Made by a program: the position numbers and the translations under genes. From Hexactinellida sp. DTS-2022 (Eukaryota > Porifera > Hexactinellida): a stretch of DNA of 64,000 bases. Location: contig JAPNXP010000009.1 of assembly GCA_028753945.1 (NCBI GenBank), positions 5,208,001-5,272,000 of the forward strand. The letters run 5' to 3'. The notes beneath the pieces were generated by a model. The model did not search any database. It was not told the DNA's origin and saw nothing but the letters and a program-made list of their open reading frames with translations. This document shows positions 1-11,475 of this stretch, in pieces. Positions within the stretch are counted from its first letter, which is position 1; each line of letters starts with the position of its first letter.

Positions 1-693
1 TTTCTGGGGAGCCCGCGCCCCCCTAACTTTAACCTCATACTTGTAAAACTTTGCGCCAATGATCTCATTGGGTGGTCCTTTTATTTATATTTTTTTATTC
101 TCAGACACCCGTTCACCTATAATAGAAATTTTGAGCACAAAATGCTCGCAATACCCGACTTCCTATCAGTCGACCCTAACTCAACTTCCTATCAGATGAC
201 CCTAACTCACACCGTTTTCAAAATGACAATATATGGGCATTGGATGGTGCCACTTTTTGATGATTTAGAGAATTTATAACTCCTGAAATATTTACTCTAG
301 AGCTTAGCACTAAATTTCCAATCACATCCATGTACTATTGCAAACCCATTAGAAGAACAATTGAAACCATTACCCAAAAGTTTGCTATCCTATAAATTCA
401 CCGGATTACGCTCATAATAGTGTGAAAAATTAGACTTAGTTTCGACCAATTTGGACCAAATTTGCAATAGTTGTACCATAGCCTACTAAAGACAGGCCTC
501 ACAGTAGAATGGTGTTTTTGGACCAGGGATGCGGTCGAAGCCGGGATATATTATTCAACCACAATCTATTATGACCAAAAACTATTTAGATACACCCATA
601 TAGTTTATATTTTATCATGATATTATAAGCTTATTCAAAAACAATCTATACTGTTTATGTGTATTTCTTCTAGTCCTACTTAGTTGTCCATTA
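1..693. other. Non-coding AT-rich sequence
   Basis: No convincing reading frame, repeat or RNA gene was recognised. It may include the lost 5' part of the decayed P-type element that starts at 694, since the zinc-finger portion of that family is missing there. Confidence 0.4.
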
Positions 694-2808
694 ATGCGTC
701 CTAGTTTAAATAATTATTGTGTTATTATCGATTCTTACTTGCTAGTAAAATTTGATCTATCCGTTCGAGCGTTTTGTAAGGGTGAGATTTCTCCACTTTC
801 GATAACTTCTCTAAGTGATATTCGACAACTTGAATCAATTCTGAATGAAATATCTATAAAGCCACTCCCCTGTGAATCCTCGAAGAAAAATGATTCCACT
901 ATTGCGTCCCATATTTCATTAGCAAAAATTCACATCCAAAAAGCGATCGACAGTCTGAATACTTCTTCTACCGACTTAGAATCAGACGAGTGTCCAGAAC
1001 TTAGTAGACTTCATTTCATTCAATGCCAGTTAGAAAATAGCCTTGCTCCAAAAAACAGGCGTAGATACAACATCCTAACACAGATACTGTCTCTTAAAAC
1101 ACACCTGATCTCTCCAGCTTGCTATAAGTATCTACAGCATATGTCTTGTTTATCCCTTCCTCACTTCAATACTTTGTAAAAGCTGTATTCTTCTTTTGGA
1201 CTTGAAAGCGATTTTTTCCCCTTTCTGAAACAAGCAACGCATTCTTTTTCTAATGAGCAAAAGAATGTTATTCTTCAAATGGACGAAATATATGTAAAGC
1301 CCGATATATCCTACAAAGGTGTCAAAATAATTGGTCCTAATATCTGTCCGGATGATCCTACAAAAACAGTATTCGCAATCATGTTTTCTAGTCTTTATAA
1401 AAAATGGTCCTGTGTTGTTCGTCTCTTGCCTTGTGCGTCTTTATCTGCAGAGAAAATATTTGCCATAGTTGAGTCATGTATTCGAGATGTTGAGGCTTGT
1501 GGCTTGTCGTTCAGATAATCTCGACAGACAACTATCCTCTCAATGAAACTTTTCAAGCTGTTCTCTCCTAATGTTGAACTGGAATGTCGAGTTCCTCATC
1601 TTTGTGATATTCATAGAGTGTTGTTTCTTACCTAAGTTACCTTTGATTTTGTACACATATTAAAAACAATTCGAAACAATTGGTTGAATCTGAAGTCTCA
1701 AAGTAAAAATTTCATTTATCCTAATTTAATGGACATCCAAATTTATTATTGTTCATACCATCTAAGGTTGTGTTGTGCTTCTTTTAACGATATTCGTACA
1801 CTATAATTCTGAGAAAGCAAGTTTGGCGAAACTAGCTCCACGCTTGACTTTGAAATCTTGTTATCCTTCTAGTTTAGAACGACAGAATGTCAAGTTAGTT
1901 TTGAAAGTCATTCACGAGTCTACAGTTGCTGCACTAGCTATTCAAAACGATCAACGTTGTTCATCATTTAATAGTAACAATGCAGAATTTGTTGACATTC
2001 TACTCTCTTTATGGAAAAATTTCAATGTAAATGTGCCATTTAAGCATGTTCGTTTAAATGACCCATTATCTCGACCATTTACATTCAATGATGAGCGCTT
2101 CTCTTTTTTGACTAGAATAGTCTATTGGCTAGAAGCTTGGCAATCACTCCCGGGGAAAGATGGGAAATTAAGTAAGCAAACCTTCACTAGCCTTAGACAC
2201 GCTTGCCTTGTGTTACCTCAGATAACAAATCATCTACAGAAAAGTGTGGCTATTCTTACCTCTTAACATCTTTCTTGCAAACAGACCCTTTAGAACATCA
2301 TTTTGGACTTTATCGCATGATATCAGGTTCTAATTTTCATGTTACCTATCTTCAAATCTTAGAAAGCGAGCGGCGACTGAAACGTTCTAACGTATTAAAA
2401 CTATTTTCCAACCTGCCTGATTCTGATAATTATTCTCTACAAGAATTTATTCAGTCCTTTTCATCTAAAGAGGGTTCCTTTTCCGAAAGTTGTGTTAACC
2501 TTGAGCCTTTCTTTGATGAAATATCAGACCTTTCAATTATTGATTGCGATACACCAACTCTCCAATCGTTAGCTTTCATTGCAGGATACTCTACTCACCA
2601 GTACGTTAAACAAAATCCAGCATGTCGCTTATGTCTTGATATATTAACCATCGATAAAGATTTACTAGTTGATGAATCCTTAGACTCTCAGCATAAGCTT
2701 TTAGAACTCTCTGATCGTGGGAACCTTAAATATCCATCGGTCGTTGTTTGGGAATCAATAGTCAATCTCTGGAAGATATTCTCTATCATCCATAAAATGG
2801 CGAATTGA
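694..2808 (+). pseudogene. Decayed P-element/THAP9-type transposase
   Basis: Four open segments (694-1179, 1279-1518, 1775-2266, 2203-2808) align in order with the P-type transposase at 7858-10794. Shared landmarks are QLEN near 1030, a run ending in SLPH near 1165, MDEIYV at 1279 (the first catalytic Asp in DEI), the GGL/SKQTFTSL-like block near 2170, DPLEHHFG near 2285 (matching NDSLEKHFG, which holds the catalytic Glu) and QSLAFIAGYS near 2570. The same frame is broken by stops at about 1177 and 1516 and shifts frame at least twice more, so it is dead. The THAP finger is absent at the 5' side. Divergence from the second copy is large, so this is a separate, older P lineage. Terminal repeats were not found. 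Confidence 0.88.
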
Positions 2809-3163
2809 TGTCTGCATTAGTCGAAGGTCCAGCGAGGAAAATGCTAGTTGATCTGGCTCTAAGTCCTTCTTGCGATGTTTTTAGAGTTTCAATTCTGCGT
2901 AGGCTGTTATTCGTTCCTGGGAATTGCTTATTAGCAAATCAAGTAAAAAATTATAATTCAATTGTTGTAAGAGCAGATTAGCTGCTTCCTGAGGGATAAC
3001 TTATACGTTGTGTAGCGAATAGCATATGGTTGTGGTGATTCCATAATTTTAAGTTCCGAAATGACATTTCCTTATATACTGGATACAAGTAGGTACGTAT
3101 TTGTAAAATTTTATCGATGTGTTAAAGTATATGAATCAATCACAATACATATATACAATAAAA
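2809..3163. other. Non-coding, possible 3' remnant of the P-type element
   Basis: AT-rich sequence directly after the decayed transposase. No gene or clear repeat end was recognised. Confidence 0.35.
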
Positions 3164-3270
3164 TCAATGTGTTAAAATATACAAATATATCAAATAGACA
3201 TGTAAGTCAATGTGTTAAAAGTATACAAATATATCAAATAGACATGTAAGTCAAATGTGTTAAAAGCATA
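3164..3270. repeat. Short tandem repeat, ~44-bp unit, about 2.5 copies
   Basis: The unit contains TGTGTTAAAA, TATACAAATATATCAAATAG and CATGTAAGTC and repeats head to tail, followed by a partial third copy. It is translated by chance into a 62-aa open frame, which is not a gene. Confidence 0.75.
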
Positions 3271-3365
3271 CAAATCTTAGTACGTACTACGTATATGAAT
3301 GTGATGAACTTTTAAAAGTATACAAACGCAAATTTATCACAATATTATTTTGTAATTAAACTCTC

Positions 3366-3437
3366 AATCGTTCCGTTCCGTTCCGTAAATTAGGCATCAA
3401 CAAATTACGGAACTGTTCCGTTCCGTAAATTAGGTAT
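3366..3437. repeat. TTCCGTTCCGT / AAATTACGGAAC palindromic repeat
   Basis: Alternating TTCCGTTCCGTAAATTAGG and AAATTACGGAAC blocks form a dyad repeat. The same composite repeat is found at 39440-39580 beside the ULP1/PHD MULE, so both probably derive from the ends of one element family. Confidence 0.65.
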
Positions 3438-3442
3438 GTCCT

Positions 3443-3594
3443 TCTTGTACATGACCACCTTTATAAAAAACAATTACATAAGTAGAAGCACCCTGGATTA
3501 CTTATTTCGAAGAATAATTGAATTGCATCTATTTAGTTGACTATACTAATCATTCCATGGTCCAGAAATTTGAGTCTATGTATAGAATGCTATG
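3443..3594 (+). repeat. Dispersed ~150-bp repeat, copy 1
   Basis: This stretch, beginning CTTGTACATGACCACC, recurs in direct orientation at about 6499-6650 with few differences. It has no coding content. It is probably a fragment of a non-autonomous element. Confidence 0.7.
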
Positions 3595-3632
3595 CCTCAG
3601 AGTTCACAATAAGCAATTGCAATGTATACAGG

Positions 3633-3802
3633 TGTAAGCGCGCTTTAGGGACCCCAGCGTTCTAGGGCCCTTGTCCCTAAAGCCCTAGCGTTCACGGACC
3701 CCGTCCCCCATATCGCTAGTGTTTTAAACCCAGGGGGGCCAAAGCGCTAGCGATTTAGGGACAAGGGCTCTAAAACGCTGGGGGCACCATAACGCGCTTA
3801 CA
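3633..3802. mobile_element. GC-rich foldback MITE upstream of the MORN5-like gene
   Basis: The termini TGTAAGCGCG and CGCGCTTACA are perfect inverted repeats. Much of the 170 bp pairs arm to arm (TTTAGGGACAAGGGC against GCCCTTGTCCCTAAA). It is far richer in GC than its surroundings. It ends only ~57 bp before the start codon of the MORN5-like gene, so it lies in the gene's probable promoter or 5' leader. Confidence 0.8.
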
Positions 3803-3858
3803 TCGGAATAAGATTAATCTAGCCAGAAAGTATAGATAGGATAGTTATAACCAGGTAC

Positions 3859-4380
3859 ATGGAATTTACTGGGAGTGCTTATGATGGTGAATCAAGCCAG
3901 AAGAGAATGGAAGGACAGGGAGAGTACACATTCTCGTCAGGTACCAGATACCAGGGCGGTATGAAGGATGGAATGTTTGAAGGAGAGGGGACTCTTTACT
4001 TCCCTAACGGGGGTAAGGTAACATGTGTCTGGAAGAAGGGAAGAGCAGTAGGAGAGGGGTCCGGGGGCGAATACACGTTTAGTGATGGACTAGGGTATAA
4101 AGAGGAGGGATGGGAATATTGCAATGCTTTCTCAGAGCGTAGATTCTACACTGAAATGTGTAAGGGCTTGAAGCCAGCCGGTAGGTCCCAGCTAGTAGAC
4201 TCCGAGACTCAGCCTCTTGACATTCCATTGTGTTGGTTTGATGTTGGGGATGGTTTATACAACCCCGAGACTAGACGTGTGGAGTCTTACACTGGAGGGT
4301 TTATACGTAACGCAGATGATGAAGAACATTTGTGGATAATTACACATTGTAGGAAGGGAGTAAGTGATTATTCTCAATAG
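3859..4380 (+). CDS. MORN5: MORN repeat-containing protein 5
   Basis: An intact, intronless 173-aa reading frame. MORN motifs lie at residues ~8-25 (YDG...MEGQGEYTF), ~31-52 (YQGGMKDGMFEGEGTLYF) and ~57-80. The C-terminal half carries blocks that match vertebrate MORN5 as I remember it: YTFSDGL (72-78), RRFYTE (94-99), GLKPAG (103-108), GDGLYNP (130-136) and FIRNADDEEH (148-157) before a final CRKG. Human MORN5 is about 161 aa, so the length fits. MORN5 is a small cilium/sperm-flagellum-associated protein in animals; its exact biochemical role is not known to me. The start chosen is the first Met, whose MEFTG matches the family N-terminus. An ATTAAA at about 4492 could be a poly(A) signal. 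A GC-rich foldback MITE sits just upstream. The clean frame in a region of dead transposons argues that it is a working host gene. Confidence 0.93.
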   Translation: MEFTGSAYDGESSQKRMEGQGEYTFSSGTRYQGGMKDGMFEGEGTLYFPNGGKVTCVWKKGRAVGEGSGGEYTFSDGLGYKEEGWEYCNAFSERRFYTEMCKGLKPAGRSQLVDSETQPLDIPLCWFDVGDGLYNPETRRVESYTGGFIRNADDEEHLWIITHCRKGVSDYSQ

Positions 4381-4589
4381 ATAGTACTCTTGCTCTTGTA
4401 TAAGCACACGTCACTTGTATCAACTGTAATGAATCGGCTGGTACACTATTAATGTATATTATTATTCCACACTTGTATCCATCATCAATTAATTAAACTT
4501 ATATATAGTATTATAGCCTACATAGCCTAATTTTCAGTATTGGCGAGCCTTTCGGGCTTGGGCGCTTCATGACCAATTACTTCCTCACC
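4381..4589. other. 3' flank of the MORN5-like gene
   Basis: AT-rich sequence with a possible ATTAAA poly(A) signal near 4492. Nothing else was recognised. Confidence 0.4.
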
Positions 4590-4800
4590 ATGAAATGGCG
4601 CCTAAACAGCTTAATCACAAATCTCAGATTCTCAAAAGTGGTTCCATTCGACTCGCAATGGTTGATTACCCCATATACAATGCAAATAATAACAATAGGA
4701 GGCGTAGTTTAGCTTAGAATTAAATTTATAAACTGGTTTTCTATTTTTTGGCCTTCTCGATGACATACACGGCCGTATATTAAGTAGGCCATGCAGTAGC
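4590..4800 (+). repeat. Solo arm of a long-TIR MITE
   Basis: This ~210-bp segment, from ATGAAATGGCGCCTAAAC to TATTAAGTAGGCC, matches the right arm of the element at 35179-35962. Only one arm is present here, so the element is truncated. Confidence 0.75.
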
Positions 4801-5278
4801 GTAACTAGGTAGGGGCGAAGGGGGCATGTGCCCCAAGCGGCACGCTTTGGGGGCGGCATTTTGACATTTTGTTGACCATTTTTTCTCACAATTGAACGAA
4901 TTACATGCTAATAGAATCAATAGATATCTCTTTGAACCATTTCAAGTTAATTTTCCAGGTTTTTTCTTAACGATTGCAGTTGTCACTCGACAACTGGTTG
5001 CAATATATTAGCTGTGTACTTCATTTTTTAAATACACTGTCTCCTGGATGAGTATATTTAGTCTGTCGGGGGGGGGGGGGCGTTTTTGATGCTTGCCCCC
5101 AGCCTACTACATAATACGCGGAAAAATGTCCTTTATACTCATAGGTGTGGTAAACCACCTTAACAAATCCGTATTTGATTTAATTAATCAGCACTATACG
5201 GTCTACATTTATTTTTGCTATTCATTTATTCGATCGAGTTTATCAATTCTATTCGGTTTACATTTGAACGTATTTATA
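4801..5278. other. Probable hAT-like MITE remnant and flanking AT-rich DNA
   Basis: The stretch opens near 4793 with CAGTAGCGTAACTAGG and a G-rich subterminal region, the style of hAT termini, and contains a C-rich block (GCTTGCCCCCAGCC) near 5090-5105 that is partly complementary. No matching target duplication was seen. Confidence 0.35.
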
Positions 5279-5619
5279 TCTATACTATTAAAACACAAAC
5301 CTATGTGTATATATATATATCTTATAGTAAAAGTCCAGTGCGCATGCGCATTAATCCCAGTGCGCATGCGCATTAGGTTCAACACGCATCACACGTGTCT
5401 AATGCACATTCCATTTGGTTTAGAACGTACTAACCGCTATTAATAGGCAGGCTTGCCGTGGAGATGAAAAATCGCATATCCATCTCCATATCCAGACCAT
5501 TTTTTGTGGATATCCATTGAATATTGATATATTTCTAACACCTAATGTATCAACAAAATATCCAGAAGATTTAGGTCCTATAATTTATGTATATTTATTA
5601 TTTATCAACTGAATGTTGT
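5279..5619 (+). mobile_element. Helitron-like 5' end fragment with GCGCATGCGC palindromes
   Basis: It begins TCTATACTATTAAAACAC after an A/T site, the TC-start style of Helitrons, and carries two GTGCGCATGCGCATTA blocks near 5335-5375. A related block in reverse orientation lies at ~7560-7631 and another TC end at 26298 (reverse). No Rep/helicase gene is present, and the 3' end was not identified. Confidence 0.4.
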
Positions 5620-7427
5620 CCTGTCACTGGAAAATTGGTTCGGGGGACCAAAATTCCATGGAAAACTGGTCCTAGGACCATATTCCATGGAAATATGGTT
5701 CTAGCCTGAAATTTTTGGTCCCACCTTGGGACAAATATCCATGGAATTTTGGTCCGGGGAGCAATTTTCCCCTAAAAATTGGTCCGGGGGACCAAAATTC
5801 CTTGGAAAATGGTCCTAGGACCATATTTCCATGGAAATATGGTTATAGCCTGAAATTTTTGGTCCCACCTTGGGACCAATATTCCATGGAATTTTGGTCC
5901 GGGGAGCAATTTTCCCCAAAAATTGGTCCGGGGGGCCAAAATTCCTTGGAAAAATGGTCCTAGGACCAGTTTTCCATGGAATTTTGGTCCCGGATCAATT
6001 TTTCGGGGCCCAATTTTCCAGTGACAGGCTTATTCATAAAACCTTTTGGTCCCAATTAGACGAAAAATCGCCTAGGCTACTATTCTAGTAAATACGGCAA
6101 CTAAATAAACACAAACCTCAGAGGGACCAAAATTTCCGTGACAGTACTACTATACATAATCTAAGTTCGTCAATATCGAAATCAGCCTCAAAACATCTCT
6201 TTCTGTGTCATTATTAATGGCTTCTGCTAGATTATTGGGTTCGATAACAAATCCTAGCTTTTTGAAGAGTCCATCGCGACTAATTTTTTGGAATTTCATT
6301 GTCTCTTCTATGGTTAATTAATGAGCTAAAAGTATAGCAAGTAGGATACACGAAAAGTAATCCTAAATGGGTTAGTCACAGCGATTTGTTTTAAAAAGCG
6401 AAATTGAACATTTTACATGCGTTCAAAGTTCTGGCATATTTTGCCTATTAGATAATACGGTGACGTCATTTCGCCCAAGTGGCACCTCAAAAATATGCGT
6501 CTTGTACATGACTACCTTTATAAAAAACAATTACATAAGTAGAAGCACCCTTGATTAGTTATTTCGAAGAATAATTGAATTGCATCTATTTAGTTGACTA
6601 TACTAGTTAATCCCTGGTCCAGAAATTTGAGTGCGTACCATTGCCTTATGTATAGAATGCTATGGGCTAGTAAATAATTTTATTAATGAAATAAATTAGG
6701 TGTGTAAACCAATTGGGGTAGGACAAAAAAAACTTAGGCTACTTAATTTTCACACTCATTTTTTAGAACCCTGGTTTGAAATATTTTCGAAGTTAAATTT
6801 GAAATGGATATCCACAAATTTCCATGGATATGACAAAAACTCGATATCCATCCATGGATATCCATATCCGGCAAGCCTGTTAATAGGCCAACAATTTGCT
6901 AATATATTTCAGGATTAAGAGCATTTATGGATAAGTGACAATATATCTGAATTCTCGGGTTGGAGCATTTTTCTTTTCTTGGGATTTGAAATGAGTAAAT
7001 CACAGAACGTTAGCTTTTCAGACATTTTGTAACTTGGTAAGTTCGTTAGACCCAGAATTTGGAATAGTTTATTAAGTTAATATAAATATATACGTATATA
7101 CACACAAATTGTTGGCCTGTCACGGAAATTTTGGTCCCCTTGGAAAATTGGTCCGGGGGGACGAAAATTTTCATGGAAATTTGGTCCTTCTGTGCTGAGT
7201 TTTATGTTTATTTAGTTACCGTGTTTACTAGAATAGTAGCATAGGCGATTCTTCGCCTTATTGGGACCAAAGGTTTTTATGAATAAGCCTGTACTGGAAA
7301 ATTGGGCTCCGAAATATTGGTCCGGGTGACCATTTTTCCATGGAATATTGGTCCCCCGGACCAATTTTACCCGAAAAAAATGGTCCGGGGGACCAATATT
7401 TTCGGGGAGCAATTTTCCAGTGACAGG
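5620..7427. mobile_element. Foldback element built of GGTCC/GGACC palindromic blocks
   Basis: The ends are inverted copies of CCTGTCACTGGAAAATTG (5620 onward) and CAATTTTCCAGTGACAGG (to 7427). Both arms (about 5620-6145 and 7118-7427) hold many variants of GGTCCGGGGGACCAA, TTCCATGGAA and GGTCCTAGGACC, each itself palindromic. The centre is AT-rich and non-coding, and includes a copy of the dispersed repeat at ~6499-6650. Open frames inside simply translate these repeats. Confidence 0.7.
6499..6650 (+). repeat. Dispersed ~150-bp repeat, copy 2
   Basis: This is a direct repeat of 3443-3594, lying inside the foldback element between its two arms. Confidence 0.7.
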
Positions 7428-7431
7428 TGTA

Positions 7432-7631
7432 TTAAAAAGCATGCCTTGTGGTCAAAGGTATAAGTAGAAAACACCCATTTTAAGTTTCACTTTCACTTTC
7501 CTGCCAAACCGCATTTATTTATTACCAAAGCACACGGTGTTTATTACCAAATCTGTTTATTGCGCATTCCCACTGGGGTTAATGCGCATGCACACTGGGT
7601 CTGATGCGCATGCGCACTGGACTTTTTAATA
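7432..7631 (-). other. Helitron-like 5' domain in reverse orientation
   Basis: Read on the minus strand it has AAAGTCCAGTGCGCATGCGC and related blocks like those at 5335-5375. It lies directly left of the P-type transposon, so the P-type element appears to have inserted beside or within Helitron-derived sequence. Confidence 0.4.
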
Positions 7632-7640
7632 CCTCATATA

Positions 7641-10600
7641 CACAGCCTACTTAACTATAGCCTATTCACGGTATTTAACCATGGATTACTTCAAGTCTTA
7701 AGTGCAAAATACAAGCTGTATTGCATATCTATATTTTTAGCTGAAATTTAATGGAGTGTAATGAATATTAATACAATAGAGGTGGAAAATTGTGATAGTT
7801 CTCTCTCTTACTACAAACTAACATGTATAAGAATAAAAATACATACTAAAATGGATATTATTCAGATTGTAATTTTTGTAGTTTTCTCTTGGATCCACCG
7901 TGATATTTTTCTAAGCTCCTTTTAGAATTCATATTGCGGACCTTATTCTTTAGTAAACAGTTGCTAGCGGCAGAGAGTATTTTGTTTAGATAAAAAAGGA
8001 AAGGTGTGTGACAACTAGGGCAGTTAGATCTCCAGAAATCAAAACTCTCAAACTCTATCCTCGAAATTGAGAGTTGAATAAGAATAGTTTTGCTGGTACT
8101 AGCAACAAATTGTCTCATTAAGCAACTGTTCTGTTCAATTCTATAAAGGATCTTCCATAGTGCTGTGACTGCATTTAAAACTTCATCAGAAGGATATTTA
8201 AGTCCTCCTCAGTCTGCTAAGTGAATTAAGATCAAGTCAGATTCTTCACACTCCAGGGCAAATCTTTCATCGTGTGTGAGTAAAGACAAGCATTGGGAAC
8301 ATAATGAAGTGGTGGCATTTGAAAGAAATTTCTTTGAATATAACTTTGACTTGCAAATACCATGTATAGCATATCCAGCAATGAAAGCCAAGGATTGGCG
8401 AATTTCTGTCATTGGTGAAAAATCAAAGTTTTTGGTGAAGAAGTGAAGAGTAAGTGCTTAGGTCTGTTGGTAGAGTTGCAGCGTTATCAGGTTCCATGTC
8501 ACACGAGAAAGTTCCAACAAATTCCTTAAGCGAAGTCTCAAATTTGCTGTCTTGAGCTCGGTATATTTTTAAGATGTTAGAAAGTTTAATTCTACGTTCA
8601 CTCTCAAGAATTTGGCACACAGAAATGTTGTAATTACAACCGGACATTAATCTGTAAACACCAAAGTGTTTTTCTAGAGAATCGTTTTGTAGAAATCCTG
8701 TTAGAACATAAGAAAATCCACAGTCATCACTGGTTAAATAGTTGACAATTTTTGGTATAACTTGACAGGTGTGAATTAAGCTGGTAAAAGTTTGTGAGCT
8801 AAGTTTTCCTGCTCTACCGCTACAACTAAAGGTCTTCCAATCCTGAAGCCAAGAAACAAACTTGGAAAAAAACACAAAACGGTCATCTTGAAGCTTGAAA
8901 ACCTTTAAATCAGGATCACGTAAGCGAATATCTTTGCCTGGACTATGTATGTTACACATCTTCCAAAATCTGGTTATGAGAGAAATGAATTGATAGGTTT
9001 GGTTGGAAATACAATTCTTTTCATTATACAACAATACTGCATTGTATGTTGACTGATCCCAAACCGCAAGAGCCAAAGGTACACTTTGTCTTTCAAGAAC
9101 TGATGGCCAAACAACTTTGGATGTTAATTTATGAGCGATCTTAGCGTTTGAATATTGTTCGGACTTGTAAATATTTCTGAGATCCTTGAATGAAGCGTTT
9201 GAAAGGTGATATGGAAAAGTTTCACTAAAGTAATGATCAATTGATGGAAAGGTAAATGTTGTATTGGTATCCTTTTGATTTATCCAATTATTTCGGATAC
9301 ACTTCACAATATGAACTGGATCAAACATCAAGAAAATAGATCTAGTAGGGTCTGATGGGTTTGGACAAGTTAGTTGTAAACTTGTACTACCAGCTAGAGA
9401 CTTGAATAAGCTCACGTTTAGTTGATAATCGTCTGTACAAATAACTATTACTTTAAGGTCACACTTCTCGATGTCAATAATAACTTGCCTTACTATTGGA
9501 AGCAAGTCAGAAGATTTAGCATTGCAACATGGAAGGAGTCTCACAATTTCTGACCACTTTGTGAAAAGGCTTGTAACTTGAAAAGCTAAAACAGTCTTAG
9601 CTGGATCAAATTCAGAAGAATTGTTGTTTTCTGGATTTGTTGAATCAGTTTTGACAAAAGAGGAACCAAAGATTTTACCTCCTTTATAAGTGTAGTCTGA
9701 CCTTACGTGAATTTCGTCCAACTGTAGGAGGACATGTTTCTTGAATTTGTTGAAGTCTTGGGATGCAACCTTCAGGTAATCAATAAAATTTGTGTCCAAG
9801 CCAATGTTCGAATACAGCCTCCGGAGAGTGGATGGATGAGGCAGAGAGAGGCATTCTAATGATTGCAAATAACGATAGCAACCTGAAGAGATTAGTTGGG
9901 CTTTGAGAGATAGAACCAAGGTTAAGACATTATATCGACGGTTATTCTTTGAAACCTTCAAATTTTCAAGTTGGCACAGGATAAACTGTAGCTGATTGAA
10001 GATGCCCTGGAATTTTTTTCCTTCTTCGCAAGCTGTCAACTTCTCTATGGTAGATCTAACCGAACAAATAGCCTTATTGATACCAATCTCAATATCATCT
10101 CGTTGATATGTATCAAGCTCTTGAGTTTTAACTGAGAAATTTGACGAATATCAGTTATAGAAGTGATTTTGGTTGGAATATCAACTTCATCTAGAAAACA
10201 TCTCACATGCAATGTATCGTTAATACAGATCTGGTGAGACATAATCAATAACGGGCCAGATTGAATCTTCTTGAATATATGCAAGGTAGTTTGGCTTGAG
10301 CGAATATAGATCCATTTTTCTGATAGATTTAGTGTCGAATACTTCAGCTCGATTTCATCAATATCAGAAACTGAAAAGCTGTCATTTTCCTTTTTATAAT
10401 CCGCATGACTCAACTCAAGAGCTTGATGAAAATGCCGGATATCAATTTCACCTCGGTTCAAACGTTCTGGGTGTTCAGAAGATCCTTGTAGATATGAAGG
10501 GCAATTAGGAAGATTGAAGGGCTTGGCATTTTTCCGAAGACCAGGTTTTCTGGAAACTTTCTTTACTGTACCGTCACCTTGGGGAATATCGAAGTGAAGT

Positions 10601-11036
10601 AGTATATCCTCGTCACAGAAATGTCTCGCACAGATGAAGACTCTCGCCAATTTCAATGCATCATCTCTATGGAGAAACCTTCGCCATTCATCTTGTATTT
10701 CTTTGGACCAATGATTCAACATTTCAAACACTGGAACGTAATCAGTGCCGTCGTAATTGGAGCAGCAGTTGGCTACACTACACCTATTTGGCATATTGCT
10801 AAGGAAAATGTACGTGTGGATGAATAAATTGGGAATTAGGAAGAAAATGTATGAAATATTGTAGGGATTCTAGGGAATACACTACAACAATGATGCTTAT
10901 CCTATATTATACATTGCATTTTATCGTAGTCAAATTAATTTCAAACATTATGGTTTATTTATAAAATAGACTTGAAGTAATCCATGGTGAGGTAAAATTC
11001 CTACCGTGAATAGGCTATAGTTACGTAGGCTGTGCC
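7641..11036 (-). mobile_element. P-element/THAP9-type DNA transposon with complete ends
   Basis: The 3,396-bp element begins CACAGCCTACTTAACTATAG and ends with its inverse. The two 33-bp inverted repeats differ at one position (T/G at base 11). A 9-bp sequence, CCTCATATA, flanks it on both sides (7632-7640 and 11037-11045), consistent with the 8-bp-class target duplication of P elements. A second inverted block, CCATGGATTACTTCAAGTCT, lies just inside both ends. It encodes a THAP finger and a P-type transposase on the minus strand, now broken. Confidence 0.9.
7858..10794 (-). pseudogene. THAP9/P-type transposase, broken
   Basis: The minus-strand order is: a 249-aa frame (10794-10045) starting with a THAP zinc finger (C5, C10, C55, H58; the C2CH pattern); a 538-aa frame (10039-8423) with the transposase core (Asp108 in LDEIHV, Asp203/204 in CTDDYQ, and the late Glu in NDSLEKHFG); then short C-terminal pieces (8412-8209, 8118-7858) with QSLAFIAGYA and Cys-rich motifs. 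Homology shows that the first two frames overlap in different frames near 10100-10140, so there is at least one frameshift there, with further breaks near 8415 and 8209. Family members bind terminal repeats through the THAP finger and cut with an RNase H-like catalytic core. Because the ends are intact, the element could still be moved in trans by a working relative. One or more of the breaks could instead be introns, which I cannot exclude. Confidence 0.88.
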
Positions 11037-11038
11037 TC

Positions 11039-11474
11039 ATATATATATTTGTTTGTATGTTCCGAGTTGATTGAAGAAACTGGACGGTTTCCAAATGTGA
11101 TCTTTGGCATATAGGGGTAACTTTTGGCATCCGCCAGCAAGTTGAGGTTTCCACTCAAAATTTCTCGCACCTCGACAAGTTATGACGTCATTATCACATT
11201 TCGAGAACCCTGAAAATTCACTTAATCGCACATAATTCGCGCCCTTTAAGAGATAAAAATCTGAAAATTTAATAGAACATGGACATTAATGATGCGGACA
11301 CGTTGGTCACACCAGATTGCCACCATGCTTACTCATTATCGCATGATGACGTAACACTAAATTTCACATTGTTAAATTCGACTATTTGAGGCCTATTTAC
11401 GCTTCACCAACCGCAAAGCGGTTGGTGTGTGGTTGTGTTTGCCGCGAAGCGACCTAGCAAGCGAAGCCCGCTAG
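11039..11474 (+). mobile_element. Non-autonomous Helitron-like element (copy H1)
   Basis: The 5' side reads TCATATATATATTTGTTTGT. The 3' side ends in CTAG followed by T, preceded by short inverted GC blocks (CCGCAAAGCGG; CGAAGCGAC). The body is ~85-90% alike by eye to the reverse-oriented copies at 18054-18526 and 20130-20602. No Rep/helicase coding is present. The first bases coincide with the target duplication of the P-type transposon, so the P element probably landed at this element's 5' edge. Confidence 0.6.
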
Positions 11475-11475
11475 T

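Noticed and set aside
5715-6088. Overlapping 82- and 72-aa frames rich in Trp, Gly and Pro
   Set aside because: They translate GGTCCGGGG-type palindromic repeats of the foldback element.
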